Source: Hyphomicrobiales bacterium (GTDB lineage Bacteria; Pseudomonadota; Alphaproteobacteria; Rhizobiales; Beijerinckiaceae). From it: 51,970 nucleotides of DNA. The notes under the pieces were generated by a model. The model was not told the origin of the DNA and did no database searches. It saw only the letters and a list, made by a program, of their open reading frames with translations. The stretch is from positions 1 through 51,970 of the forward strand of contig JAIXSM010000072.1 of the NCBI GenBank assembly GCA_027484655.1. Direction: 5' to 3'. This document shows positions 36,961-45,168 of the stretch, in pieces. Position 1 is the first letter of the stretch. The number at the start of each line of letters is the position of its first letter. The translations under genes were made by a program, and so were the position numbers.

Positions 36961-39900
36961 CTACACGTGCTCCACCGCCACCACGCCGGGAATGGCCTTG
37001 ATGGCGCCAGCGATCTGCGGGCTCACCTGAAAACGGCCGGGGAGTTTGACTTCCACTTCGCTCTTTTCGCGATCCAGCATGATGACGAGCGACACCTCGC
37101 CCTCGCCGCGCGTGGCAAGGCGGGCCGAAAGCGACGGCAACGGCTCCTCATCGCGCACAAAAATGCGCAGCCCCTTCTGAACGCGGTTAGCCGCCAGATC
37201 CAGCGGCTCGGCGGTGACAATACGGGCGCGCACGTCCTCGCCCTCAACGGCGGCCTGCAGAGTCACCAGCACGACTGACCCCTTCTCCAGCATGTCGCGA
37301 TACTGGTTCAGGGCCTCCTGAAACATGATGGCCTCATACTGCCCGGATGCGTCGGACAGGGTCACGATGCCCATCTTGTTGCCGGACTTGGTTCGCCGCT
37401 CCTGCCGGTCGAGCACAGTGGCCGCAAGCCGCGCGGATGAGGCGCCCTTCTTCACCGCGCGGGCGAAATCCGACCAGCGCTCGACGCGCAGCCGCTTCAG
37501 CACGGACTCGTAATCATCCAGCGGGTGGCCGGACAGGAAAAAGCCGACCGCCTCGAACTCACGCCGCAGCCGCTCGGCCGGCGGCCACGCCGGTGGGCGC
37601 GGCAGCTTCAAGGGGCCCGCGTCTGCGCCTTCCGAAAACAGGCCGGATTGGCCCGCAGCGGCCTCCGCCTGCGTGCGGTTGGCGACAGCAAGCACGGTCT
37701 CGATGCCGGCGAACGCGCGCGCGCGATCCGGCTCCAGTTCATCGAATGCGCCGGCGGCCGCGAGGCTTTCGAGCACCTTCTTGTTGACCTCGCGGGGATT
37801 GAGGCGCCGCGCCAAATCACCGAGATCGGCGAAGGGGCGCCCGCCACGGGCGGCGACAAGCGCCTGCGCCTGCCCCTCGCCAACGCCCTTCACAGCGGAG
37901 AGCGCGTAGCGGATGACATAACCGCCCTGCCCGTCCGGCTGAACCTCGAAATCAACGCCCGAATGATTGATCGACGGCGGCTCCACCTTGATGCCAAGGC
38001 GGCGCGCCTCGTTGCGAAACTCGGCCAGTTTGTCGGTGTTGCCCTTGTCGAGGGTCATCGACGCTGCGAGGAACTCCACCGGATAGTTCGCCTTGAACCA
38101 GCCAGTCTGGTAGGCGATCAGCGCGTACGCAGCCGCGTGGCTTTTGTTGAAGCCGTAGTCGGCGAACTTCGCCAGCAGGTCGAAGATCTCGTTCGCCATG
38201 CTCTTCGCGATGCCGCGATCAACCGCGCCCGTGACGAAGCGATCGCGCTGGGCGTCCATCTCCGCCTTGATCTTCTTGCCCATGGCGCGGCGCAGCAGGT
38301 CGGCTTCGCCGAGCGAATAGCCCGACAGCACCTGCGCAATTTGCATCACCTGCTCCTGGTAGATGATGACGCCGAAAGTTTCCTTGAGAATTGGCTCGAT
38401 CAGCGGGTGAATGTAATCCGCCTTCTGCTCTTCATGCTTCACGGCGCAGTAGACGGGGATGTTGGCCATGGGGCCGGGACGATAGAGCGCCACGAGAGCG
38501 ACAATATCCTCCAGCCGGTCGGCGCGCATTTCGGCGAGCGCCTTGCGCATACCGGCGCTTTCCACCTGGAACACGCCCACCGTCTCGCCGCGGCCCAGCA
38601 TGTCGTAGGTGCGTTTGTCGTCGAGGGGGATCTTGTCCACCTCCACATCGACACCGCGCTGTTTCAGCAGAGCGACCGTCGTTGAAAGCGTTGTCAGCGT
38701 TTTGAGGCCGAGGAAGTCGAACTTCACCAGCCCCGCAGGCTCAACCCATTTCATGTTGAACTGGGTCGCCGGCATATCCGAGCGCGGATCGCGATACAGC
38801 GGCACCAGCTCCTCGAGCGGCCGGTCGCCGATGACGATGCCGGCGGCGTGCGTCGAGGCGTTGGAGTAAAGCCCCTCAAGCTTCTTGGCGATGTCGATAA
38901 GGGCGCGCACCTGCTCGTCGGTCTCGCAGGCTTCGCGCAGGCGCGGCTCGCCCTCAACCGCTTCCGCCAGCGTCACGGGCTTTGCCGGGTTTTGCGGCAC
39001 CAGCTTGGCGAGCTTGTCGACCTGACCGAGCGACATTTGCAGCACGCGCCCGACGTTGCGCATCACGCCGCGCGCGAGGAACGAGCCGAAGGTGATGATC
39101 TGCGCCACGCGATCCTCGCCATAGCGGCGGCGCACATACGCGATCACCTCGTCACGGCGCGTCTGGCAGAAGTCGATGTCGAAGTCGGGCATCGACACGC
39201 GTTCAGGATTGAGAAAACGCTCGAACAGAAGCCCGAAGCGCATCGGATCGAGATCGGTGATGGTGAGCGACCACGCCACCAGAGAGCCCGCGCCCGAACC
39301 GCGCCCCGGCCCCACGGGAATGCCCTGCGACTTCGCGTACTTGATAAAATCAGACACGATCAGGAAGTAGCCGGGGAACTGCATCTTGATGATGATGCCC
39401 AGCTCGAACTCAAGCCGCTTTGCATAATCCTCGCGCGTCAGCCCGGGCGCGCAGCCATGGATCTCAAGACGCGCGTCCAGCCCCTCTTCCGCCTGACGGC
39501 GCAACTCGGCGACCTCATCCAGCGGCGCGCCGTCAAGCGATGTGAAGCGCGGCAGGATGGGCGGGCGGGTGCGCGGGCGATAGCTGCAGCGCAGGGCTAC
39601 CTCGACGGAGCGCTCCAGCGCCTCCGGCAGATCGGCGAACAGCGCGCGCATCTCGTCGCGAGTCTTGAACCGATGCTCGGGAGTGAGCTGGCGGCGCTCG
39701 TCCTCGCTGACCACGGCGCCGTCCGCAATGCACAGCAACGCGTCGTGGGCCTCATAGTCCGAGCGGGCGGCGAAGTACGGCTCGTTGGTGGCCACCAACG
39801 GCAGACCGCGGCGATAGGCGAGATCAACGAGGAACTGCTCCGCGGTCTTCTCATGCGGCAGGCCGTGGCGTTGCAATTCGACATAGAGCTTGTCTTTGAA

Positions 39901-40449
39901 CAGGCTCGCGAGCCGCTCGACGCGCTCGGCGGCGTTGTCGCCGCGCCCGCCCGCAATCAACTGGTTGATGGCGCCGGCGGGGCCGCCTGTCAGGGCGATC
40001 AGCCCGGCGGCGTTTTCCTCAAGGCGCGAGAACAGCACGTGCGGCAGATCTCCGGGCGCGGGCTCGGTCCACGCGCGGGAAGCCAGACGCATCAGGTTCG
40101 CGTAGCCCTCCTCCGTCTGTGTAATGAGCACGAGGCCGCCGCGCCCTGCAGCAGGATCATCCACCCGGGCGCCAGGCCGGCGGGCCTCGCCGAAATCCAC
40201 AGTGAGCTGGCAGCCGATGATCGGCTGAATGCCCTCCTTCGAGACCTTCTCGGAAAACTCGAGCGCGCCAAACAGGTTGTTGGTGTCGGTGATCGCCAGA
40301 GCCGGCTGCTCGTCCGCCTTCGCAAGCTTGATGAGATTAGCGATGGTGAGAGCGCCCTCGCGCAGGGAGAACGACGTATGCGCGTGCAGGTGGACGAAGC
40401 CCACCGCCTGCGTCACCCTTTTGATATCCAGCCCGCCGCCGTCCTGCAT
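36961..40449 (-). CDS. dnaE: DNA polymerase III alpha subunit
   Basis: DnaE is the replicative polymerase subunit. The 1162-residue product has the N-terminal PHP domain (FVHLHAHTSFSLREGALTIA near 18-37), the palm with the catalytic PDFDIDFCQTRRDEVI near residue 415-430, the fingers, a helix-hairpin-helix region, an OB fold near 1000 and a C-terminal tau-binding region ending in VVAVEHV. The start at 40449 follows GGAGGA at seven bases. The final 57 codons lie in the 173-bp segment that is duplicated at 34967-35139, so the present 3' end of this gene may have been supplied by the inserted cassette without disrupting the protein. Confidence 0.96.
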   Translation of the reverse strand: MQDGGGLDIKRVTQAVGFVHLHAHTSFSLREGALTIANLIKLAKADEQPALAITDTNNLFGALEFSEKVSKEGIQPIIGCQLTVDFGEARRPGARVDDPAAGRGGLVLITQTEEGYANLMRLASRAWTEPAPGDLPHVLFSRLEENAAGLIALTGGPAGAINQLIAGGRGDNAAERVERLASLFKDKLYVELQRHGLPHEKTAEQFLVDLAYRRGLPLVATNEPYFAARSDYEAHDALLCIADGAVVSEDERRQLTPEHRFKTRDEMRALFADLPEALERSVEVALRCSYRPRTRPPILPRFTSLDGAPLDEVAELRRQAEEGLDARLEIHGCAPGLTREDYAKRLEFELGIIIKMQFPGYFLIVSDFIKYAKSQGIPVGPGRGSGAGSLVAWSLTITDLDPMRFGLLFERFLNPERVSMPDFDIDFCQTRRDEVIAYVRRRYGEDRVAQIITFGSFLARGVMRNVGRVLQMSLGQVDKLAKLVPQNPAKPVTLAEAVEGEPRLREACETDEQVRALIDIAKKLEGLYSNASTHAAGIVIGDRPLEELVPLYRDPRSDMPATQFNMKWVEPAGLVKFDFLGLKTLTTLSTTVALLKQRGVDVEVDKIPLDDKRTYDMLGRGETVGVFQVESAGMRKALAEMRADRLEDIVALVALYRPGPMANIPVYCAVKHEEQKADYIHPLIEPILKETFGVIIYQEQVMQIAQVLSGYSLGEADLLRRAMGKKIKAEMDAQRDRFVTGAVDRGIAKSMANEIFDLLAKFADYGFNKSHAAAYALIAYQTGWFKANYPVEFLAASMTLDKGNTDKLAEFRNEARRLGIKVEPPSINHSGVDFEVQPDGQGGYVIRYALSAVKGVGEGQAQALVAARGGRPFADLGDLARRLNPREVNKKVLESLAAAGAFDELEPDRARAFAGIETVLAVANRTQAEAAAGQSGLFSEGADAGPLKLPRPPAWPPAERLRREFEAVGFFLSGHPLDDYESVLKRLRVERWSDFARAVKKGASSARLAATVLDRQERRTKSGNKMGIVTLSDASGQYEAIMFQEALNQYRDMLEKGSVVLVTLQAAVEGEDVRARIVTAEPLDLAANRVQKGLRIFVRDEEPLPSLSARLATRGEGEVSLVIMLDREKSEVEVKLPGRFQVSPQIAGAIKAIPGVVAVEHV

Positions 40450-40668
40450 CCCTGATCCTCCGCAGCGTGATACTCGCGGATTCCGCCGGCTGACGCGACC
40501 CCGGGCCGCCCCTTATCCCCGGCCGGATGCCCCGCCAGCCGGATGAAGCGGAAAACCGCCCTGGGAACGTCGCCCGCAGGCGCCTCAGCCTTCCTCAGGC
40601 TCGCTCAGGCGCGCCGGGGTTCGTCATCTCCGGCAAGCGCGCCAAACCCGACGCTGCTCTGCAAGCTC

Positions 40669-40755
40669 TCAGCGCGGCGCGATCAGAAGAATGGCGCCAA
40701 CGAAAACACCCAGCGCGCTCAATTCGACGAAGCCACCAATCAACCGGATCAACAT
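40669..40755 (-). CDS. Possible 28-residue single-helix membrane peptide
   Basis: An ATG at 40755 with GGGAG seven bases upstream opens a frame of 28 residues, beginning MLIRLIGGFVELSALGVFVG and ending in IAPR, almost all one hydrophobic helix. The ribosome binding site and composition are those of a real small membrane protein; the length is too small to exclude chance. It is divergent in position from the phage element and lies upstream of dnaE on the same strand. The rest of 40450-40852 shows nothing further. Confidence 0.4.
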   Translation of the reverse strand: MLIRLIGGFVELSALGVFVGAILLIAPR

Positions 40756-40852
40756 GGTACGTCTCCCGCGTTCTCTCTCAGTGCATTAATTGTACACTTT
40801 TTGTTCTAGTTATCCAACGTGGACGGTGTGTATGGTTAATACTTTGTGGTGG

Positions 40853-40913
40853 TGGACGCTCCATAATTATTTGACCCGGGATTTGGACGCTCCATAATTA
40901 TTTGACCCGGGAT
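40853..40913. repeat. Tandem 31-bp repeats at one end of the Mu-like element
   Basis: TGGACGCTCCATAATTATTT followed by GACCCGGGAT occurs twice in tandem with a 31-base period. CCGGGTCAAATAATT, the inverse of its core, is at 50581-50595 beyond the repressor gene. Paired sites of this kind are expected for MuA binding at a phage right end. Confidence 0.7.
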
Positions 40914-40976
40914 TAGCCGGGACTAGCCGGTTGTGAACGGGAGAGCGCCGGTTGGGCGTCCGATCAAACGCACGGG

Positions 40977-41261
40977 TCAGGCCACCCGCTGGCGCCTTTT
41001 GGCCGCCGCCCGCGCGGCCTTGCGGCGGTTTCTTGTCTGACCACGGAATTTGCCCCCGCGAAGGTGCGTCATAAACCGTGCGATCCCGCTCTTGCTTGGC
41101 GCGCGCTCGGGACCGAATCGCCTGACGCATTCCGTCGCCATGGCGATCACGCCCATTCTTCCGAAGAGGCTCCGAACGTGGGTGGCGACGTCAGGGCGCT
41201 TTTCCCACCAGGGGCGAACGAACCGGGGAACCTCTTGAACGGGCCTTGAAGGATCATTCAT
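40977..41261 (-). CDS. Small basic phage protein, unrecognised
   Basis: A 94-residue product whose ATG overlaps the tape measure stop by four bases. The middle, GVIAMATECVRRFGPERAPS followed by KSGIARFM, could be a helix-turn-helix, and the tail is strongly basic (RNRRKAARAAAKRRQRV). DNA or RNA binding is a fair guess. It is the last gene of the late operon. In complete Mu-like phages the gene after the tape measure is a baseplate or DNA circulation protein; this is neither. Confidence 0.65.
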   Translation of the reverse strand: MNDPSRPVQEVPRFVRPWWEKRPDVATHVRSLFGRMGVIAMATECVRRFGPERAPSKSGIARFMTHLRGGKFRGQTRNRRKAARAAAKRRQRVA

Positions 41262-43321
41262 CGCGTTTCGAACCCATCGTGCAACGCGCCCGGAGAGCGT
41301 ATCAGGTTAGAGGATTGACGCACTGCCGCCGCCGCTCGTTCGGTAAGGGAACCTATTCCGGCGAGCCCGGCGCGAATTTCGTTCACAAGGTCGCGGGTCT
41401 GCTCGAGCCTCGAAAGGTTCACGTCAGGGCTCACCGTCACATTAAGAGCGGACTGTATGTGTTCGCCCGTTTCGCTGGCCACAGTCTTCACGCCTTCGAA
41501 TGGCGAGCCGGCGACGGCCCCGCCAGCGGATGGGAGCAGACGTTCGCGCTCATGCGCGCGCTTCTCGGCAACGTCCGCACCGCTGATCCTGCGCCAGACG
41601 CGGTTAAGGCGATCGAGCGTCCCTTCATTGAGCCGTGCGACGGGATCATAGCCCTCGGGCATCATCGGCTTAGGCGCGGCTGCAAATGCAGCGTCGATAG
41701 CGTACTGGCTTGCGAGCGTCCCCGCGCCCAACACAACGCCTCTAGCGAGAGACTGCCCTATGCTCTTGAGCGCTTGCGCAGCTCCCGGCGTTTCAGCGAC
41801 GGCGTCCGAGACACCTTTCCCAAGATCTCCGATTACGACCGACGCGCCCTTAACGCTATTCCACCAACCGCCGACGCCCGCGTTGACCCGGGAGAGGAAT
41901 GAAGATTGCTGCGAGGCAAGGGCGTAGGTAGTCGCCGCCAAACCGATCTGTTGCCAGTAGGACGCGGCGGTCGCGCCAAAGGAGGCGATTTCCGATCCGG
42001 CGTTCCACAACGTAGCGCCTGTTCCGGTCATGCCCGGCGCCAATTGCATGACGCTGTCGGCCACCGAGTACCCGCGCCCCTTCAGTTCGTTCGACCTTCT
42101 CTCACCAGAGAGCTGCGTTGTGCCCAGCGTTATCGCAGCCGCCTCTCTCTGTGCAGCCAGCGCGCGGGCAGAAGCGTCGGTTGTCGAACTTTGCAACGCG
42201 TACGCCTCGGCAAGCTCGCGCTCAGCGTCTGTGCGCGATGGCATGTAGCGACCGATCTGACCCCGCTTGTCGATCCATTGCTGGGCCGCCTGCCGGGCCT
42301 CCATGTTTCCGAAGACCCCCGAAAGCGCTTCGTTCGCCTTCACGGGATCCATAGCCTTGAAGCGGTCTGCAATCGCGTTCAAAAGATCGAAGAGCGGATT
42401 TGCGCCGCGCATACGCGAACGCTCGATCATCTGACCCGCGTCAATGCCGAACTCATCCCTCAGCTTCTCACGCACGCGGGCATTCGACAGGTCAGAAATC
42501 AGGCGTTGGACGCGCTGCGTCGCCGCGCTGGCTTCGAGGTCTTCGCCCGGCAATTGCAGGAACGCTGGGAGGTCAAGGGCCAGCATTTGCGGCGTCAGCC
42601 CAAGCTGCCCCGCTTCACCGAGCAGCCGGGGCATTTGCTTCGCCATATCCCGAAGTTCAAACGATCCCGCTTTGCCCTGTGCAAAATTGGCTTTGATAGC
42701 CGTAAGCGCTTCTTGGCTCGCAAGTCCTCTTTGAAGATAACGAAGGTAAAGCAGATAAATGTCGGTCGCTTCCGCCTTCGCAGCTTCGGCGATCTTTAGC
42801 AGAACCGGCTCCGCTTGGCTTAATTGCCCCGCGAACTGGGCGCCGCCCTTGGAAAGAAATGCGCGATTGCCAGCCACGATCTTGCGCCAGTCAACGCCCT
42901 CGCCTTTTGAAAGGCCCAGAACCCGCGTTTGAAGATCTGCTACGCTCCCCTCTGCTCCAGCAGCTTTCAGGTCAACAATCTGGCGCTCGAATTCGACCGC
43001 CGCCCCCGTCGCCGCGCGAATGGGCGCGCCAAGTTCATAAGCCGTTTGGGCAACGTTTTGCAGGCCTTGTATCGACTGTGAAAGCCTCGCCTGACGGTCG
43101 ATCAACCCGTCAATGGTGCGCTGATAACTCTCTGCCGCTCGCTGAGCAGCAAAGAAGTCGTCAGCGGTGCGCTTCATACCGCCTCCGACGGGTGGCTCCA
43201 TAGCTTTGTGGGCGCCCTTGGCGGTGTCCTCCAGTCGCTTTACTTGATCAATAACCGACCTGACCGGGGCGGTTGCTTGATCAACTAGCGTCAGAAGCAT
43301 TTCGATTGAAAGTTTGCTCAC
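41258..43321 (-). CDS. Phage tail tape measure protein
   Basis: A 687-residue protein sets tail length in tailed phages. The start is a GTG at 43321. The N-terminus has IEMLLTLVDQATAPVRSVID and a helical coiled-coil part (YQRTIDGLIDRQARLSQSIQ), followed by the tape-measure-type EFERQIVDLKAAGAEG. Hydrophobic stretches (GLAATTYALASQQSSFLSRV, GVVLGAGTLASQYAIDAAFA) and Gly/Ala-rich segments lie in the second half. The preceding overlapping frames are tail assembly chaperones, which is the normal position for a tape measure gene. Confidence 0.88.
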   Translation of the reverse strand: MSKLSIEMLLTLVDQATAPVRSVIDQVKRLEDTAKGAHKAMEPPVGGGMKRTADDFFAAQRAAESYQRTIDGLIDRQARLSQSIQGLQNVAQTAYELGAPIRAATGAAVEFERQIVDLKAAGAEGSVADLQTRVLGLSKGEGVDWRKIVAGNRAFLSKGGAQFAGQLSQAEPVLLKIAEAAKAEATDIYLLYLRYLQRGLASQEALTAIKANFAQGKAGSFELRDMAKQMPRLLGEAGQLGLTPQMLALDLPAFLQLPGEDLEASAATQRVQRLISDLSNARVREKLRDEFGIDAGQMIERSRMRGANPLFDLLNAIADRFKAMDPVKANEALSGVFGNMEARQAAQQWIDKRGQIGRYMPSRTDAERELAEAYALQSSTTDASARALAAQREAAAITLGTTQLSGERRSNELKGRGYSVADSVMQLAPGMTGTGATLWNAGSEIASFGATAASYWQQIGLAATTYALASQQSSFLSRVNAGVGGWWNSVKGASVVIGDLGKGVSDAVAETPGAAQALKSIGQSLARGVVLGAGTLASQYAIDAAFAAAPKPMMPEGYDPVARLNEGTLDRLNRVWRRISGADVAEKRAHERERLLPSAGGAVAGSPFEGVKTVASETGEHIQSALNVTVSPDVNLSRLEQTRDLVNEIRAGLAGIGSLTERAAAAVRQSSNLIRSPGALHDGFETR

Positions 43322-43326
43322 GGCTA

Positions 43327-43493
43327 AAACCAGTCTTTCGCTCTCTGATGCGCAAGCGCACGCATGCGCATGCGCATCAGAGTGTGAAGGTCAAGGGCGC
43401 GCAATTCCGAAAGGCTGAAAGGATATGAAAGGCCGATGTCACTCACGAGTTCGAAGAACGTCAGCGGGCATCGGCCATAAACTCCCCCACTGC
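43327..43493 (-). CDS. -1 frame extension of the tail assembly chaperone
   Basis: In the -1 frame relative to the 100-residue chaperone, an open stretch runs from a GGGGG tract (43487-43493 on the minus strand reads GGGGGAG) past the chaperone stop to TAG at 43327. It encodes LTFFELVSDIGLSYPFSLSE, then LRALDLHTLMRMRMRALAHQ and RAKDWF. It resembles the GpE-type tails added by programmed frameshifting in Mu gp41, P2 E and lambda GT. It has no start of its own. A 12-bp perfect inverted repeat (43343-43354 / 43371-43382) lies inside it. Confidence 0.7.
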
Positions 43494-43763
43494 GTTCATG
43501 ATCCGCGTTTGATCCCCAGCGCTCATCCGGGAGAACACCTCATCTGTCCAGCCCGTAAGCGCAATGGCCAAATTCTTCATCTCGGCAAGGCTAAACCCGC
43601 CCTTGATATGCAACTCGATATCGCGCCCTGTTGGAACGCGGATCTTCGCGACCTTGTACTCGTTTCCAAAGAGGATGAATGGCCGGGACAGGGATACGAG
43701 CGCCGGCTCCCAGTCTTCCCCCTTATCGAAGTTCGGGACATAAGGCGCGTTTTCATTCGACAT
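43461..43763 (-). CDS. Phage tail assembly chaperone (Mu gp41 / TAC type)
   Basis: The 100-residue product, starting MSNENAPYVPNFDKGEDWEP, has the pattern of the Mu gp41 (tail assembly) family: ILFGNEYKVAKIRVPTGRDI, a mid-chain FSLAEMKNLAIALTGWTDEV and an MNAVGEFMADAR end. AAAGGA precedes the ATG at 43763. It coats the tape measure protein during tail assembly. A -1 frame extension follows, as expected. The upstream gpT gene ends about 120 bases away; tail sheath and tube genes that usually lie here are absent. Confidence 0.82.
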   Translation of the reverse strand: MSNENAPYVPNFDKGEDWEPALVSLSRPFILFGNEYKVAKIRVPTGRDIELHIKGGFSLAEMKNLAIALTGWTDEVFSRMSAGDQTRIMNAVGEFMADAR

Positions 43764-43882
43764 GAATCTATCCTTTCGAAAAAGTTGAGCGTGGAAAGCT
43801 GAAAGGCGCGACTTATGCGAGGGGCGGGTAGGTCTAACCACCCCTCGCAAAGCCGCACATTGTCTCCCGAAACGCCACCGGG

Positions 43883-44776
43883 TCAGGCGACGTAGTGCGA
43901 GACGATCAACTCGGCGGAGCCTGCCCAGATGTTGTCGGAAGCTTCGACAACCTGCCGCTGGAGAATTCGTCTGGCGTGTCCCTCCAGGGCAGGCGGCACA
44001 ACCAGCGCGTTCGGAACGATCCCAAGGGCACGCCCGTTGCGATCCGCCCGTATTCTGGACATGGCGTTTCGGGCTGCCTCATAGTTGAACTCCGTCAAAG
44101 GCTGCCGCGACATGAAGGCGGTCTGCCAAAGCCCAAGGCCCGCCGCGCCGCGCCCGCGCACGCCATAGACGTATTCGTCCTTGAACATCACGTGTTCGTC
44201 GTTCGGGCTTGTGAGCGACTGAAACTCAAACGGCAAGCGCTCCTGCCAGATGAGCGGCTTGACCACTTGGGAAGTGTCGAGCAAAAACCATGCGGGGCCT
44301 GCACCGGTCTCATAGTTGCTCACCATTTCGACCGAACCGTTGGGACGGACGACAGGGTGATCCTTGTCAAAGAAATTCTGCCCATCGTAGCACATCATGC
44401 GATAGCCTTCGGCAAGTAGGCCGAAGACAAGTTCATCCGGGAACAAAGCCGTCTGCCGCCCCAAGTGACGGAAAAGTGGCGCCATGAGACCGACAGTATC
44501 GTCCTCGATGGTCTCGCGCTTGACGGAAACCGTGTTCTCGAACTTCTTGTTCTCCAGAGTGAAGCCGTGCGTCCCAAGCTGATGGACAACGCGATCTCCA
44601 ACCCACTCGCGGATGGCGGGCATTTCGCCGAGCCAACCATAAATTTCCTTCGCCGTTGCGCTCTTGGTTTCCATGGCGACCTCGCGCCATTGGGCTGGCG
44701 CCCCAGCGAAACCATCATTGAACAGCGCCTTGAAACCGGTAAAAACACGGTCCAGCATCCCAGCATCAATTTTCAT
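43883..44776 (-). CDS. Mu-like major head protein (gpT)
   Basis: The 297-residue product matches the Mu gpT family in length and sequence pattern: FTGFKALFNDGFAGAPAQWR near the start, SATAKEIYGWLGEMPAIREW and LENKKFENTVSVKRETIEDD in the first third, YDGQNFFDKDHPV in the middle, and MSRIRADRNGRALGIVPNAL near the end. It forms the capsid shell. The ATG at 44776 overlaps the Mor-like stop by four bases and has GAGGG upstream. No scaffold/protease (gpI) gene is near, which complete Mu-like heads need. Confidence 0.9.
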   Translation of the reverse strand: MKIDAGMLDRVFTGFKALFNDGFAGAPAQWREVAMETKSATAKEIYGWLGEMPAIREWVGDRVVHQLGTHGFTLENKKFENTVSVKRETIEDDTVGLMAPLFRHLGRQTALFPDELVFGLLAEGYRMMCYDGQNFFDKDHPVVRPNGSVEMVSNYETGAGPAWFLLDTSQVVKPLIWQERLPFEFQSLTSPNDEHVMFKDEYVYGVRGRGAAGLGLWQTAFMSRQPLTEFNYEAARNAMSRIRADRNGRALGIVPNALVVPPALEGHARRILQRQVVEASDNIWAGSAELIVSHYVA

Positions 44777-45168
44777 AGCAAACCCTCTTGTTTCATCTTC
44801 GCCTTCTCATAAAAGACGGTCCTGCGATGGCACCCAACGGCGCGCGCGATAGCATTCGCGCTACCGCCTTTCATCAATTCCTCGCGTAGGCGTTTGCGCC
44901 TCATGACAAACGCACTGCATTCGCCGAGCGGGATTTGAACCTCGTCTCCCATAGGAAAGAGGTCTGCGACCTTCAGCGCCGTTTCCCAACCCAAAGCGAC
45001 GGCAAGCCAGTGATCCTCGCCAACCTTCCGAAGCCGTTTCACAGTCGGCATAACAACTCGCTGCCCCCCGCAAAAACGTTGAAGCGCGGCAAGAGCCTCC
45101 GGACCCGCAACATCGGCGATGGTCTCGGCAATCGGCTCCCAATCGGGTTTCACGGCCCATCCGCTCAC
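44773..45168 (-). CDS. Mor-like middle transcription regulator
   Basis: The 131-residue product starts with GTG at 45168, with AAGGA eight bases upstream. Mor of Mu activates middle genes and has 129 residues. Here ALAALQRFCGGQRVVMP matches Mor's GGQ(V)YIP strand that dimerises, and RKRLREELMKGGSANAIARA followed by VGCHRRTVFYEKA is a Mor-like helix-turn-helix. Position fits: after the early genes and right before the head gene, whose start it overlaps. It likely drives the gpT-TAC-tape-measure operon. Confidence 0.75.
   Translation of the reverse strand: MSGWAVKPDWEPIAETIADVAGPEALAALQRFCGGQRVVMPTVKRLRKVGEDHWLAVALGWETALKVADLFPMGDEVQIPLGECSAFVMRRKRLREELMKGGSANAIARAVGCHRRTVFYEKAKMKQEGLL

Noticed and set aside
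38848-40455. A 535-codon plus-strand frame
   Set aside because: Antisense to dnaE, with no start signal and a composition typical of shadow frames.
40853-40913. Two 31-bp repeats considered as a minimal CRISPR array
   Set aside because: The copies are tandem without a spacer, there are no cas genes, and the core recurs inverted at the other end of the Mu-like element.
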